Below, piece by piece: positions 54,328-61,429 of a DNA stretch of 64,000 nucleotides; within the stretch, counting starts at the first letter, position 1; the number at the start of each line of letters is the position of its first letter. Made by a program: the position numbers and the translations under genes. The notes under the pieces were generated by a model that was given only the letters and a program-made list of their open reading frames with translations, searched no databases and was not told the DNA's origin. Source of the stretch: Pseudomonadales bacterium. GTDB lineage: Bacteria > Pseudomonadota > Gammaproteobacteria > Pseudomonadales > Halieaceae. Where the stretch lies: positions 69,842-133,841 of the forward strand of contig JACKNU010000006.1 of assembly GCA_024234675.1 (NCBI GenBank). The letters run 5' to 3'.

Positions 54328-55458
54328 TTACTCCCGCGCGTGGTTCACCTCGTAACCGCTGTCCCTTAACAACCGGTTCTTCTTCGCCGCCGCCAGGTTG
54401 CTGGCCACCATCTCCTCGATCATCTGGTCCAGGGTGGTGGTGGGCTGCCAGCCCAGTTGCTCCCTGGCCAGGCTGGGGTCGCCCAGCAGGGTTTCCACCT
54501 CCGCCGGGCGGTAGTAGCGCGGGTCGATGGCCACGGCGATGTCGCCGGGTTTGGCGGTGATGCCGGGGTCGGCTTTGGCCGCGTCGATGCTCGCCACGAA
54601 GCCTTTCTCATTCTCGCCGCTGCCCTCGAAGCGCAGGGTGATGCCCAGCTGCTGCGCCGAGCGCGCGATGAAGTCGCGCACCGAGGTCTGCGCTCCGGTG
54701 GCGATCACGTAGTCCCGGGGCTCGGCCTGCTGCAGCATCAGCCACTGCATCTCCACGTAGTCGCGGGCGTGGCCCCAGTCGCGGCGGGCGTCCAGGTTGC
54801 CCATGTACAGGCACGCATCCAGGCCCTGGCTGACGTTGGCCAGGCCGCGGGTGATCTTGCGGCTGACGAAGGTTTCGCCGCGGCGCGGGCTCTCGTGGTT
54901 GAACAGGATGCCGTTGCAGCAGTACATGCCGTAGGCCTCGCGGTAGTTCACCGTGATCCAGTAGGCGTACAGCTTGGCCACGCCGTAGGGCGAGCGCGGG
55001 TAGAAGGGGGTGCGCTCGGTCTGCGGCGTCTGCTGCACCAGGCCGTACAGCTCCGAGGTGCTGGCCTGGTAGATGCGGGTCTTGTGCTCCAGCCCCAGCA
55101 GGCGCACCGCCTCCAGCACCCGCAGGGTGCCCAGGCCGTCCACGTCGGCGGTGTACTCGGGCTCCTCGAAGCTCACCGCCACGTGGCTCTGCGCCCCCAG
55201 GTTGTAGATCTCGTCGGGCTGCACCTGCTGGATGATGCGGGTGATGTTGCTGGTGTCGGTCAAATCGCCGTAGTGCAGGGTGAAGTTACGCCCGCTGGCG
55301 TGGGGGTCGTGGTAGAGGTGGTCGACGCGGGCGGTGTTGAAGCTCGACGCCCGGCGCTTGATGCCGTGCACGGCGTAGCCTTTTTCCAGCAGGAATTCCG
55401 CCAGGTAGGAGCCGTCCTGGCCGGTGACGCCGGTGATGAGGGCGGTTTTTTCGGGCAT
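54328..55458 (-). CDS. gmd: GDP-mannose 4,6-dehydratase, copy 2
   Basis: A 376-residue SDR with the same motifs as copy 1 (GVTGQDGSYLAE, STSELYG, YGVAKLYAYW). The two differ mainly around residues 250-350. Intact, with the shared promoter at 55496-55524. It catalyses the first step of GDP-fucose synthesis. Confidence 0.95.
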   Translation of the reverse strand: MPEKTALITGVTGQDGSYLAEFLLEKGYAVHGIKRRASSFNTARVDHLYHDPHASGRNFTLHYGDLTDTSNITRIIQQVQPDEIYNLGAQSHVAVSFEEPEYTADVDGLGTLRVLEAVRLLGLEHKTRIYQASTSELYGLVQQTPQTERTPFYPRSPYGVAKLYAYWITVNYREAYGMYCCNGILFNHESPRRGETFVSRKITRGLANVSQGLDACLYMGNLDARRDWGHARDYVEMQWLMLQQAEPRDYVIATGAQTSVRDFIARSAQQLGITLRFEGSGENEKGFVASIDAAKADPGITAKPGDIAVAIDPRYYRPAEVETLLGDPSLAREQLGWQPTTTLDQMIEEMVASNLAAAKKNRLLRDSGYEVNHARE

Positions 55459-55495
55459 GGGTGGGGGGCTTCCTGGCTGTGGGCTCGGGTGGGTG

Positions 55496-55524
55496 ATGAT
55501 AGCGCGTATAAGAGTGTGTGTTCA
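55496..55524 (-). promoter_or_regulatory. Shared gmd/fcl-type promoter, gmd copy 2
   Basis: Minus strand TGAACA, 17 bp, TATCAT. Confidence 0.65.
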
Positions 55525-55542
55525 GGTTTTTTGGGGGTGGGG

Positions 55543-55562
55543 TTTCCGCGGAGATTTTTTGG
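55543..55562 (+). repeat. TCTCCGCGGAGA-T6 site (TTTCC variant)
   Basis: TTTCCGCGGAGATTTTTTGG, with the same TTTCC variant as the site beside gmd copy 1; 151 nt ahead of the next antitoxin. Confidence 0.82.
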
Positions 55563-55693
55563 CTGGTTCTGGTGTTTGGTCAATCTGCGGGGTGGGATAA
55601 GCTTCTGGTGTGTGTTTGGATAGAGGTGAGTTCGGGGCTTTTCGGAGCCGTGCCTGATTTGGAGGAGGTTCATTTGAGGGGTATGATTCAGCG

Positions 55694-55903
55694 ATGAACG
55701 TCAATATTAGAGAGTTGCCACTCGAAGACCGTATCCGCCTGGTAGAGGATTTATGGGACAGTATTGCACAGGACCAGCATGCACTGGCGCTGACACCGGA
55801 GCAGGCGGCGGAGCTTGACCACCGGTTACAGGGCTTCGAGATGGATGGTGACCGGGGGCGCCCGGCATTTGAAGTGATCTCGGAGATCAGAAAGCGGTTG
55901 TGA
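55694..55903 (+). CDS. Addiction-module antitoxin (TIGR02574-like)
   Basis: A 69-residue protein: MNVNIRELPLEDRIRLVEDLWDSIAQDQ is the family N-terminus and LDHRLQGFEMDGDRGRPAFEVISEIRKRL its toxin-binding tail. It overlaps the remains of its toxin gene. Confidence 0.82.
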   Translation: MNVNIRELPLEDRIRLVEDLWDSIAQDQHALALTPEQAAELDHRLQGFEMDGDRGRPAFEVISEIRKRL

Positions 55904-56069
55904 AGGCTTCTGTCCGTTTTTGTATCCTCAAGTGTATCGCAGCGTCCACCGTGCGATTATCAAACGATTTCCTTTTTCTGCCTTTTACCTTGTTATGGGG
56001 ATGGAAGTGGTGATCCTGGCGATTCTGCATAGCACCCGAGACCCGTCCAAATGGCAGACTCGTGGATAG
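55900..56069 (+). pseudogene. RelE/ParE-type toxin remnant
   Basis: GTG 55900 begins MKASVRF, then after a deletion and frameshift the C-terminal half appears as YRSVHRAIIKRFPFSAFYLV...LAILHSTRDPSKWQTRG to the stop at 56067-56069. The helical middle is missing. Confidence 0.75.
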
Positions 56070-56100
56070 ACTTGTAGGTGCAGTGGACAGTGCTGAGACG

Positions 56101-56120
56101 TCTCCGCGGAGATTTTTTGG
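56101..56120 (+). repeat. TCTCCGCGGAGA-T6 site
   Basis: TCTCCGCGGAGATTTTTTGG, 105 nt ahead of the gene at 56206. This is the rightmost copy. Confidence 0.88.
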
Positions 56121-56173
56121 CCGGAAATGATGGATTACGTTGCTTCGGGGTTTTGCATTGCCGGGATAAAATA

Positions 56174-56189
56174 CTGTACAAACGTACAG
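56174..56189 (+). promoter_or_regulatory. Putative LexA (SOS) box, second copy
   Basis: CTGTACAAACGTACAG, identical to 36780-36795, 16 nt ahead of the start codon of the gene at 56206. Confidence 0.55.
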
Positions 56190-56205
56190 ATATGGAGGGT
56201 GGCCA

Positions 56206-56493
56206 ATGCAAGCGGGAAACATGATCCTTGATGACAAGGTGACGTCACTTGAAGAAATTGCCAGGAGAATAATGGCAAATGGGCACTCGGAAGACCTGGC
56301 AAGAACGTGTGCCGAATCGTTCTCGGTGGTTTTCAAGTATGGCCTGGAGGAACCCATCACGAGGCGTTACATTGATATGCATATTGAACTGTTTGAAAAC
56401 CGCAGTAAGCGTTACTGGAACGAGTGGAGGGAGGAGCTGTTATCCCGACTCGATCGTTTGGAGTCGAAGGTGGATAGCCTTATTCGCCAATGA
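56206..56493 (+). CDS. Unknown small helical protein, copy 2
   Basis: A 95-residue paralogue of the protein at 36812 with about seven substitutions. Same predicted C-terminal coiled coil, same promoter region and same position tail to tail with an fcl sequence. Function unknown. Confidence 0.65.
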   Translation: MQAGNMILDDKVTSLEEIARRIMANGHSEDLARTCAESFSVVFKYGLEEPITRRYIDMHIELFENRSKRYWNEWREELLSRLDRLESKVDSLIRQ

Positions 56494-56556
56494 GGCAGGG
56501 GAGGCGTCCCGGCCGGTTGGGTAAGGTCGGTGTCGGTGCGGTGAGCTCCGCGGCTA

Positions 56557-56742
56557 CTACCGCCGTGCGCTGTCGATATTGTCCACGTACCACCGGTAGG
56601 CATCGCGCAGGCCGTCCTTCAGGCTGATCTGCGGCTGCCAGCCCAGGGCCTGCAACTTGCTGTTGTCCATGAGCTTGCGCGGCGCGCCGTCGGGCTTGCT
56701 GGTGTCGTACTCCACCCTGCCGGTGAAGCCGGTTACTTCGGC
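56557..56742 (-). pseudogene. fcl 3'-end fragment
   Basis: About 62 C-terminal codons of GDP-fucose synthase, ending SARR-stop like the complete copies but with more differences. It stops abruptly where the regulator/nucleotidyltransferase pair begins, so that pair sits between this fragment and the intact fcl. Confidence 0.85.
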
Positions 56743-56775
56743 GGCGAAGTCAGCTGTACATTTCCACCTTTACAT

Positions 56776-56813
56776 GACCGAATAATTCGGTAATATGGCC
56801 GTATTCTTCGGTC
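56776..56813 (+). promoter_or_regulatory. Putative operator of the regulator/nucleotidyltransferase pair
   Basis: GACCGAA and TTCGGTC form the outer arms; the inner ACCGAA-TAA-TTCGGT is itself a dyad. It lies 13 nt ahead of the regulator start, which suggests autoregulation. Confidence 0.5.
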
Positions 56814-56826
56814 AGAGAGTCAATCC

Positions 56827-57156
56827 ATGATTGAGGCCATTGTTGGAAGTGAGGGAGCGGAGCGCGTGCTGCTGTTTCTCGCTGCACGGGACAGCGGGTA
56901 TCCAAGAGAAATTGCCAACAGCTGGTCGATGGATGTGAGCACCGTACAGAATCAGCTGCTACGCATGGAGCGTGACGGCTTACTGGTCAGCCGGACAGTG
57001 GGACGCACCCGGGTGTTTGAATTCAACCCACGCTATGCGTTCAAGGATGAAGTGAAAGCGCTGCTAAACAAAGCCCTGGCCCAGCTGCCGCCTGGCGTGC
57101 GGGAACAGCTGACGCTCCAGCGCAAGCGTCCCAGACGTACTGGTAAGCCGCTTTGA
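56827..57156 (+). CDS. Winged-helix regulator of a TA-like pair
   Basis: A 109-residue protein with a winged helix (ERVLLFLAARDSGYPREIANSWSMDVSTVQNQLLRMERDGLLVSRTVGRTRVFEFNPRY). A basic C-terminus follows. It overlaps the nucleotidyltransferase as TTGA. The pair resembles AbiE/MNT-type toxin-antitoxin units in which a regulator is paired with a nucleotidyltransferase. Confidence 0.75.
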   Translation: MIEAIVGSEGAERVLLFLAARDSGYPREIANSWSMDVSTVQNQLLRMERDGLLVSRTVGRTRVFEFNPRYAFKDEVKALLNKALAQLPPGVREQLTLQRKRPRRTGKPL

Positions 57157-57698
57157 GCAGCCCGCTCCGCAAGCTGGGCCGGGCCGAGACAGCAGCGCTG
57201 GTAGTGGAAACGCTGGCCGCCCACGGTATCGAAGTGGTGCTGGTGGGTGGCTCCTGCGTTTGTGTGTGGACCAACGACCGGTTCGGGTCTTTCGACCTGG
57301 ACTTCGTCGACCTGACTTACAAGAGACGGAAGCAAATCGTGGCGGCCCTTGCAGACATTGGTTTCGTACCGAAGGGGGTAACCAGGTATTTCGAGCACCC
57401 GGACAGCGAGTGGAGTATCGAATTTCCCACCGCCCCATTGGCAATAGGGCATGAACAGATTGGACGCGAGCGAGTGGCCTCTATGGACACCGCCATGGGT
57501 ACTATCCGCTTGCTGAACCCAACCGACACGATCAAGGACCGGCTGCTGTGGTGGTATCTCGAGGGGGACCGCCAGTGCTGGGAGCAGGCTTTGGACATCG
57601 CCCGCAACCACAAAGTGATCTGGGCCGATCTTAAAGCGTGGCATGCAGGTGAGGGCTACGCCGACCGCTATACAGAATTTCGAAAGGCACTGAAATGA
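57153..57698 (+). CDS. Nucleotidyltransferase (AbiEii/DUF6036-like)
   Basis: A 181-residue protein with the nucleotidyltransferase-fold start GIEVVLVGGSCVCVWTNDRFGSFDLDFVD. GGS and the DLD pair are the metal/nucleotide motif. LLNPTDTIKDRLLWW is the helix typical of DUF6036-like proteins. It is probably the toxin or effector of the pair. TTG 57153 overlaps the preceding stop. Its target is unknown. Confidence 0.75.
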   Translation: MSSPLRKLGRAETAALVVETLAAHGIEVVLVGGSCVCVWTNDRFGSFDLDFVDLTYKRRKQIVAALADIGFVPKGVTRYFEHPDSEWSIEFPTAPLAIGHEQIGRERVASMDTAMGTIRLLNPTDTIKDRLLWWYLEGDRQCWEQALDIARNHKVIWADLKAWHAGEGYADRYTEFRKALK

Positions 57699-57737
57699 AC
57701 CTCGTCACGGCATGGTGACAAGTTCGGCGTTGAACAG

Positions 57738-58700
57738 CTACCGCCGCGCGCTGTCGATATTGTCCACGTACCACTGGTAGGCGTCGCGCAGGCCTTCTTT
57801 CAGCCCAATCTGGGGCTGCCAGCCCAGGTTGCGCAGCTTGGTGTTGTCCATCAGCTTGCGCGGGGCGCCGTCGGGCTTGCTGGTGTCGTACTCGATCTTG
57901 CCCTCGAAGCCGGTCACCTCGGCGATGCTGCTCACCAGCTCGGCGATGGAGCAGTCCACCCCCGAGCCCACGTTGATGTGGGTGAGGCGCGGGTCGGTCA
58001 CCGCCTGGTACTCGTCCTTCGGCAGGTTCATCACGTGCACGCAGGCGCGGGCCATGTCGTCCACGTGCAGGAATTCCCGCAGCGCCTTGCCGGTGCCCCA
58101 GATGGTGATGGTGTCGGCGCCGCTCTCTTTCGCCTCGTGAAAGCGCCGCAGCAGGGCGGGGATCACGTGGCTGTTTTCCGGGTGGTAGTTGTCGCCGGGG
58201 CCGTACAGGTTGGTGGGCATCACACTGCGGTAGTCGGTGCCGTACTGGCGGTCGTAGCTCTCGCACAGCTTGATGCCGGCGATCTTGGCCAGGGCGTAGG
58301 GCTCGTTGGTGGGCTCCAGCGAGCCCTGCATCAGCTCGCTTTCCACCATGGGCTGGGTGGCCAGGCGCGGGTAGATGCACGAGCTGCCCAGGAACAGCAG
58401 CTTCTGCACGCCGTGCTGCCAGGCCTGGTGCACCACGTTGCACTCCACCATCAGGTTGTCGTAGATGAATTCCGCCGGGTAGGTGTTGTTGGCGTGGATG
58501 CCCCCCACCTTGGCCGCCCCCAGGTACACCTCGTCGATCTTCTCGCTGGCGAACAGCGTCGCCACCCCCTGCTGGTCGGTCAAATCCAGCTCGGCCCTGG
58601 TGCGGGTGACGATCTCGTTGGCGGGGTCTTTGCTCAGCTGGCGTACCAGGGCGGAGCCCACCATGCCATTGTGGCCGGCGACGAAGATGCGTTTTTTCAT
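57738..58700 (-). CDS. fcl: GDP-L-fucose synthase, copy 2 (intact)
   Basis: A 320-residue epimerase/reductase that turns the Gmd product into GDP-L-fucose. VAGHNGMVGSALVRQL is the Rossmann motif, FLGSSCIYP the catalytic Ser region and YALAKIAGIKLCE supplies YxxxK. It is the only complete fcl here and has the shared gmd/fcl promoter at 58751-58779. Confidence 0.95.
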   Translation of the reverse strand: MKKRIFVAGHNGMVGSALVRQLSKDPANEIVTRTRAELDLTDQQGVATLFASEKIDEVYLGAAKVGGIHANNTYPAEFIYDNLMVECNVVHQAWQHGVQKLLFLGSSCIYPRLATQPMVESELMQGSLEPTNEPYALAKIAGIKLCESYDRQYGTDYRSVMPTNLYGPGDNYHPENSHVIPALLRRFHEAKESGADTITIWGTGKALREFLHVDDMARACVHVMNLPKDEYQAVTDPRLTHINVGSGVDCSIAELVSSIAEVTGFEGKIEYDTSKPDGAPRKLMDNTKLRNLGWQPQIGLKEGLRDAYQWYVDNIDSARR

Positions 58701-58750
58701 GCTGTGTGGGGGCCTCGGGGGGTAACTCGGGGTTGTTGTTTCGGGGGCTC

Positions 58751-58779
58751 ATAATACCCTTTAGCAGAGTGGGCATTCA
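58751..58779 (-). promoter_or_regulatory. Shared gmd/fcl-type promoter, fcl copy 2
   Basis: Minus strand TGAATG, 17 bp, TATTAT. Slightly diverged from the other three copies but with the same spacing. Confidence 0.6.
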
Positions 58780-58822
58780 CGTTTTTTTTAGGCGAATGTC
58801 ACCCTCACCAGCGCCGCCCCCC

Positions 58823-58901
58823 TGTAGGGCCGAATTCATTCGGCCCGGGGTTTCCTGGATGCCGCCCGCTGATTCGTCGGTCGAATGAATTCGACCCTAC
58901 A
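58823..58901. repeat. REPIN
   Basis: TGTAGG-headed copy (58823-58845) and inverted copy (58879-58901). The rest of the 335-bp gap between fcl and the VpsP-like gene shows only the fcl promoter. Confidence 0.85.
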
Positions 58902-59035
58902 TCACGACAGGGCCCCCGCGTTTTTCGAATCATGTTTTTCGTCTTTCATAACCACTGATTATGTCCCGCCGATAGACCCACCCCATTTGGGGGCATCGCC
59001 TTGCTTCCGGCCGGAAGCGGTCTACGCTTTGATGG

Positions 59036-59659
59036 ATGACGATGGTCTCCCCACTGCAAAAAGTGTTGATCGGGATCCCGGTGGCGGCGTTGCTGATGCA
59101 GCAGCTGTACTGGGGCGGTTCGCGTTTGCTGGCCGAGATGTGGGCCTTTCCCGCGGTGGCCCAGCTGGAGTGGTGGGAGGAGTGGGACATCCAACCCGCC
59201 GAGGCCGAGTGGCGGCCGGTGCACGAGCGCCTGCAGCGGGCCCTGGCATACATGCCGGATGATCCGGAGTTGCTGGCCCGGGTGGGTGACTCCTACACCC
59301 TGCGCCTGCAGGATGACACGCTGTCGGCAGCCCAGGCCCGCGAGGCGGCGGCCATGGGCAGCTTTGCCTACCTGGGCTCCCTGCAGCAGCGCCCCACCTG
59401 GGTGCGCGACTGGGACGACCTGGCGCTGATCAAGTACAACCAGCAGCAGTACCGCGACCCGGATTACCAGCTGGCCCTGCGCCAGATGACCCGCTATGGC
59501 GCCCAGCGCGGCGACCTCATGGCGCTGCTGTATGACCTGGCGATCGAGTCCTGGGCGGAGCTGGACCAGTTCACCCGCGCCACCCTGCTGGAGGGCACCA
59601 ATATTCGCCAGGTGCAGGCGCAGCGGGCGGCCACCGCGGTGGCGGGAGCGGAATTTTAG
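59036..59659 (+). CDS. VpsP-like polysaccharide biosynthesis protein, second
   Basis: A 207-residue protein with one N-terminal membrane segment and TPR-like helices (ALAYMPDDPELLARVGDSYTL). The N-terminal half aligns with the protein at 9767. It opens the second EPS trio. The start ATG 59036 is the first of two close ATGs. No catalytic motif is seen. Confidence 0.5.
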   Translation: MTMVSPLQKVLIGIPVAALLMQQLYWGGSRLLAEMWAFPAVAQLEWWEEWDIQPAEAEWRPVHERLQRALAYMPDDPELLARVGDSYTLRLQDDTLSAAQAREAAAMGSFAYLGSLQQRPTWVRDWDDLALIKYNQQQYRDPDYQLALRQMTRYGAQRGDLMALLYDLAIESWAELDQFTRATLLEGTNIRQVQAQRAATAVAGAEF

Positions 59660-59716
59660 GGGCGGGCACAGCGCTTGCCGCAAGGGATTGTAAACACGCG
59701 TTTGGAGATCTGCTCA

Positions 59717-60013
59717 ATGATGAAGTTGCTGAGTATCGCGGGGCTCGCCCTGCTGTTGTCGCTGCCCTTTGGCCCGGCGCAGGCGGCGGTCAGCCCCGGG
59801 GCCAGCCTGGACCTGCTGTTGCTGGACCGGGACGACGACGGCAACGACCAGAACCGCTCCGGCGGCGCCGACAACAACAAGAACAAGAACAAGAAGCACA
59901 AGGGCAACAACGACGGCGAGGGCAACAACAAGTACAAGGACAAAGACAAGGACAAGGACAAGAAGAAAAAGAAGAAGAAAAAGAAGAAAAAGAAAAAGCC
60001 CAGTCCCTCCTGA
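59717..60013 (+). CDS. Secreted low-complexity Asp/Asn/Lys protein
   Basis: A 98-residue protein with a signal peptide (MMKLLSIAGLALLLSLPF, cleavage near AQA-AVS). The mature part is almost entirely Asp, Asn, Gly and Lys, with KD repeats and then a run of about 13 Lys, ending PSPS. The counterpart at 6441 also ends in a Lys-rich tail before SPS and also precedes a Wzy/ligase gene. A charged tail could bind acidic polysaccharide; this is inference. The AAG/AAA runs may be prone to slippage. Confidence 0.6.
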   Translation: MMKLLSIAGLALLLSLPFGPAQAAVSPGASLDLLLLDRDDDGNDQNRSGGADNNKNKNKKHKGNNDGEGNNKYKDKDKDKDKKKKKKKKKKKKKPSPS

Positions 60014-60031
60014 TAGCCCGGTGCAGCGCCC

Positions 60032-61429
60032 GTGCCGGCCGTAGATCGCTACCTGTTTTTCGCCTTCCTGGCCCTGCTGGTGTGGTTGCCCCTGCCCTGG
60101 GGCAGCCACCGGCCCTGGGCCTGGTCGCTGATGGAAGTCTGGACCGCGGTACTCTCCCTGGCCTGGCTGGGGCTGTATGTGCTGGGGCGGGTTGAGCCCA
60201 CCCGGGCGTTCCGCGCCGGTTGGTCGGTGCTGATGGCGCTGGCGCTGCTGGCCATCTGGATCCAGCTGCAGAGCCTGCCCCTGCACAGCGGCCTGCTGCA
60301 GTGGCTGTCCCCCGGCGCCGCCGCGGTGCACACGGACGCCCTGGAGGGCAGTACGCTGTCGCTGGAGCGCTTCGCCAGCCGGGTGAACCTGGCCCTCACC
60401 CTCACCTACCTGCAGCTGTTCGCCCTGACCCTGCTGCTGGTCAACACCCGGGCGCGGGTGCGCCTGCTGTTGGTGGCGGTGGTGATGTGCGGGGTGTTCC
60501 AGGCCAGTTACGGCACCTTCGTCACCCTGTCCGGGGCGCAGTTCGATTACCTGTTCTTCAAGGAGGTGAACAGCAGCTCGGCCACCGGCACCTACATCAA
60601 CCGCAACCACCTGGCGGGCTACCTGGAGATGTGCCTGGCCCTGGGTATCGGCCTGATGATGGCCAACCTGGCGCGCCGCCGCCGGGTGCACCACGACTGG
60701 CGCGATTCCACCCGCCGCACTCTCGCGCTGCTGCTCAGTGAAAAGGTGCGGCTGCGCATCTACCTCACGGTGATGGTGGTCGGCCTGGTGATGACCCGCT
60801 CGCGCATGGGCAATACCGCCTTCTTCGTCAGCCTCACCCTGGCGGCGCTGTACTGGGTGGTGGCCTCGCGCCGCCTCACCCGGGGCACGCTGCTGCTGTT
60901 TGCCAGCCTGCTGCTGGTGGATATCTGGGTGGTGGGCAATTTCTTCGGCATCGAACGGGTGGTGCAGCGCCTGGAGCAGACCACCCTGGCGACGGAGCAG
61001 CGCGACGAGGTGTCCTTCGACTCCCTGCAGGCCATCGGCGACTACCCGCTGACGGGTACCGGGGCGGGCAGTTTCTATGCCGTCTTCCCCCTGTACCAGC
61101 GCGGCGAGGTGGAGCTGTACTACGACCACGCCCACAACGATTACGCCGAGTTCGCGGTGGAGCTGGGCCTGCCGGCGGTGGCCCTGTTGGGCGGCGCGGT
61201 GCTGCTGTCACTGGGGGCGGCGCTGCTGGCCCAGCGGCGGCGTCACGACCGCCTGATGAAGGGGCTGGGGCTGGGCGCCGGCATGGGCATCCTGGCCCTG
61301 CTGATTCACTCCTCCACGGATTTCAACCTGCAGATCCCCGCCAACGCCGCCCTGTTCACGGTGCTGCTGGCGCTGGGCTGGGTCAGTCTCTACCTGCCCC
61401 ACGAGTCGTCCCGGACCGCTGCAGGCTGA
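60032..61429 (+). CDS. O-antigen ligase/Wzy-like polymerase, second
   Basis: A 465-residue polytopic Wzy_C protein homologous to the one at 6946 throughout: YINRNHLAGYLEMCL, a later TRSRMGNTAFF, and DHAHNDYAEFAVELG as the family loop. Start GTG 60032 lies 18 nt after the Lys-rich protein. It converges on and overlaps the 3' end of the next gene by 47 bp. Confidence 0.82.
   Translation: MPAVDRYLFFAFLALLVWLPLPWGSHRPWAWSLMEVWTAVLSLAWLGLYVLGRVEPTRAFRAGWSVLMALALLAIWIQLQSLPLHSGLLQWLSPGAAAVHTDALEGSTLSLERFASRVNLALTLTYLQLFALTLLLVNTRARVRLLLVAVVMCGVFQASYGTFVTLSGAQFDYLFFKEVNSSSATGTYINRNHLAGYLEMCLALGIGLMMANLARRRRVHHDWRDSTRRTLALLLSEKVRLRIYLTVMVVGLVMTRSRMGNTAFFVSLTLAALYWVVASRRLTRGTLLLFASLLLVDIWVVGNFFGIERVVQRLEQTTLATEQRDEVSFDSLQAIGDYPLTGTGAGSFYAVFPLYQRGEVELYYDHAHNDYAEFAVELGLPAVALLGGAVLLSLGAALLAQRRRHDRLMKGLGLGAGMGILALLIHSSTDFNLQIPANAALFTVLLALGWVSLYLPHESSRTAAG

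Noticed and set aside
34702..56120. Classical integron cassette array
   Set aside because: The repeated site lacks the GTTRRRY/RYYYAAC core sites of attC, is only about 20 bp, and no tyrosine integrase is present.
34702..56120. Palindromic sites as ordinary intrinsic terminators
   Set aside because: A T tract follows, but the stem is only 4 bp if a 4-nt loop is allowed, and the sites stand upstream of genes rather than at gene ends.
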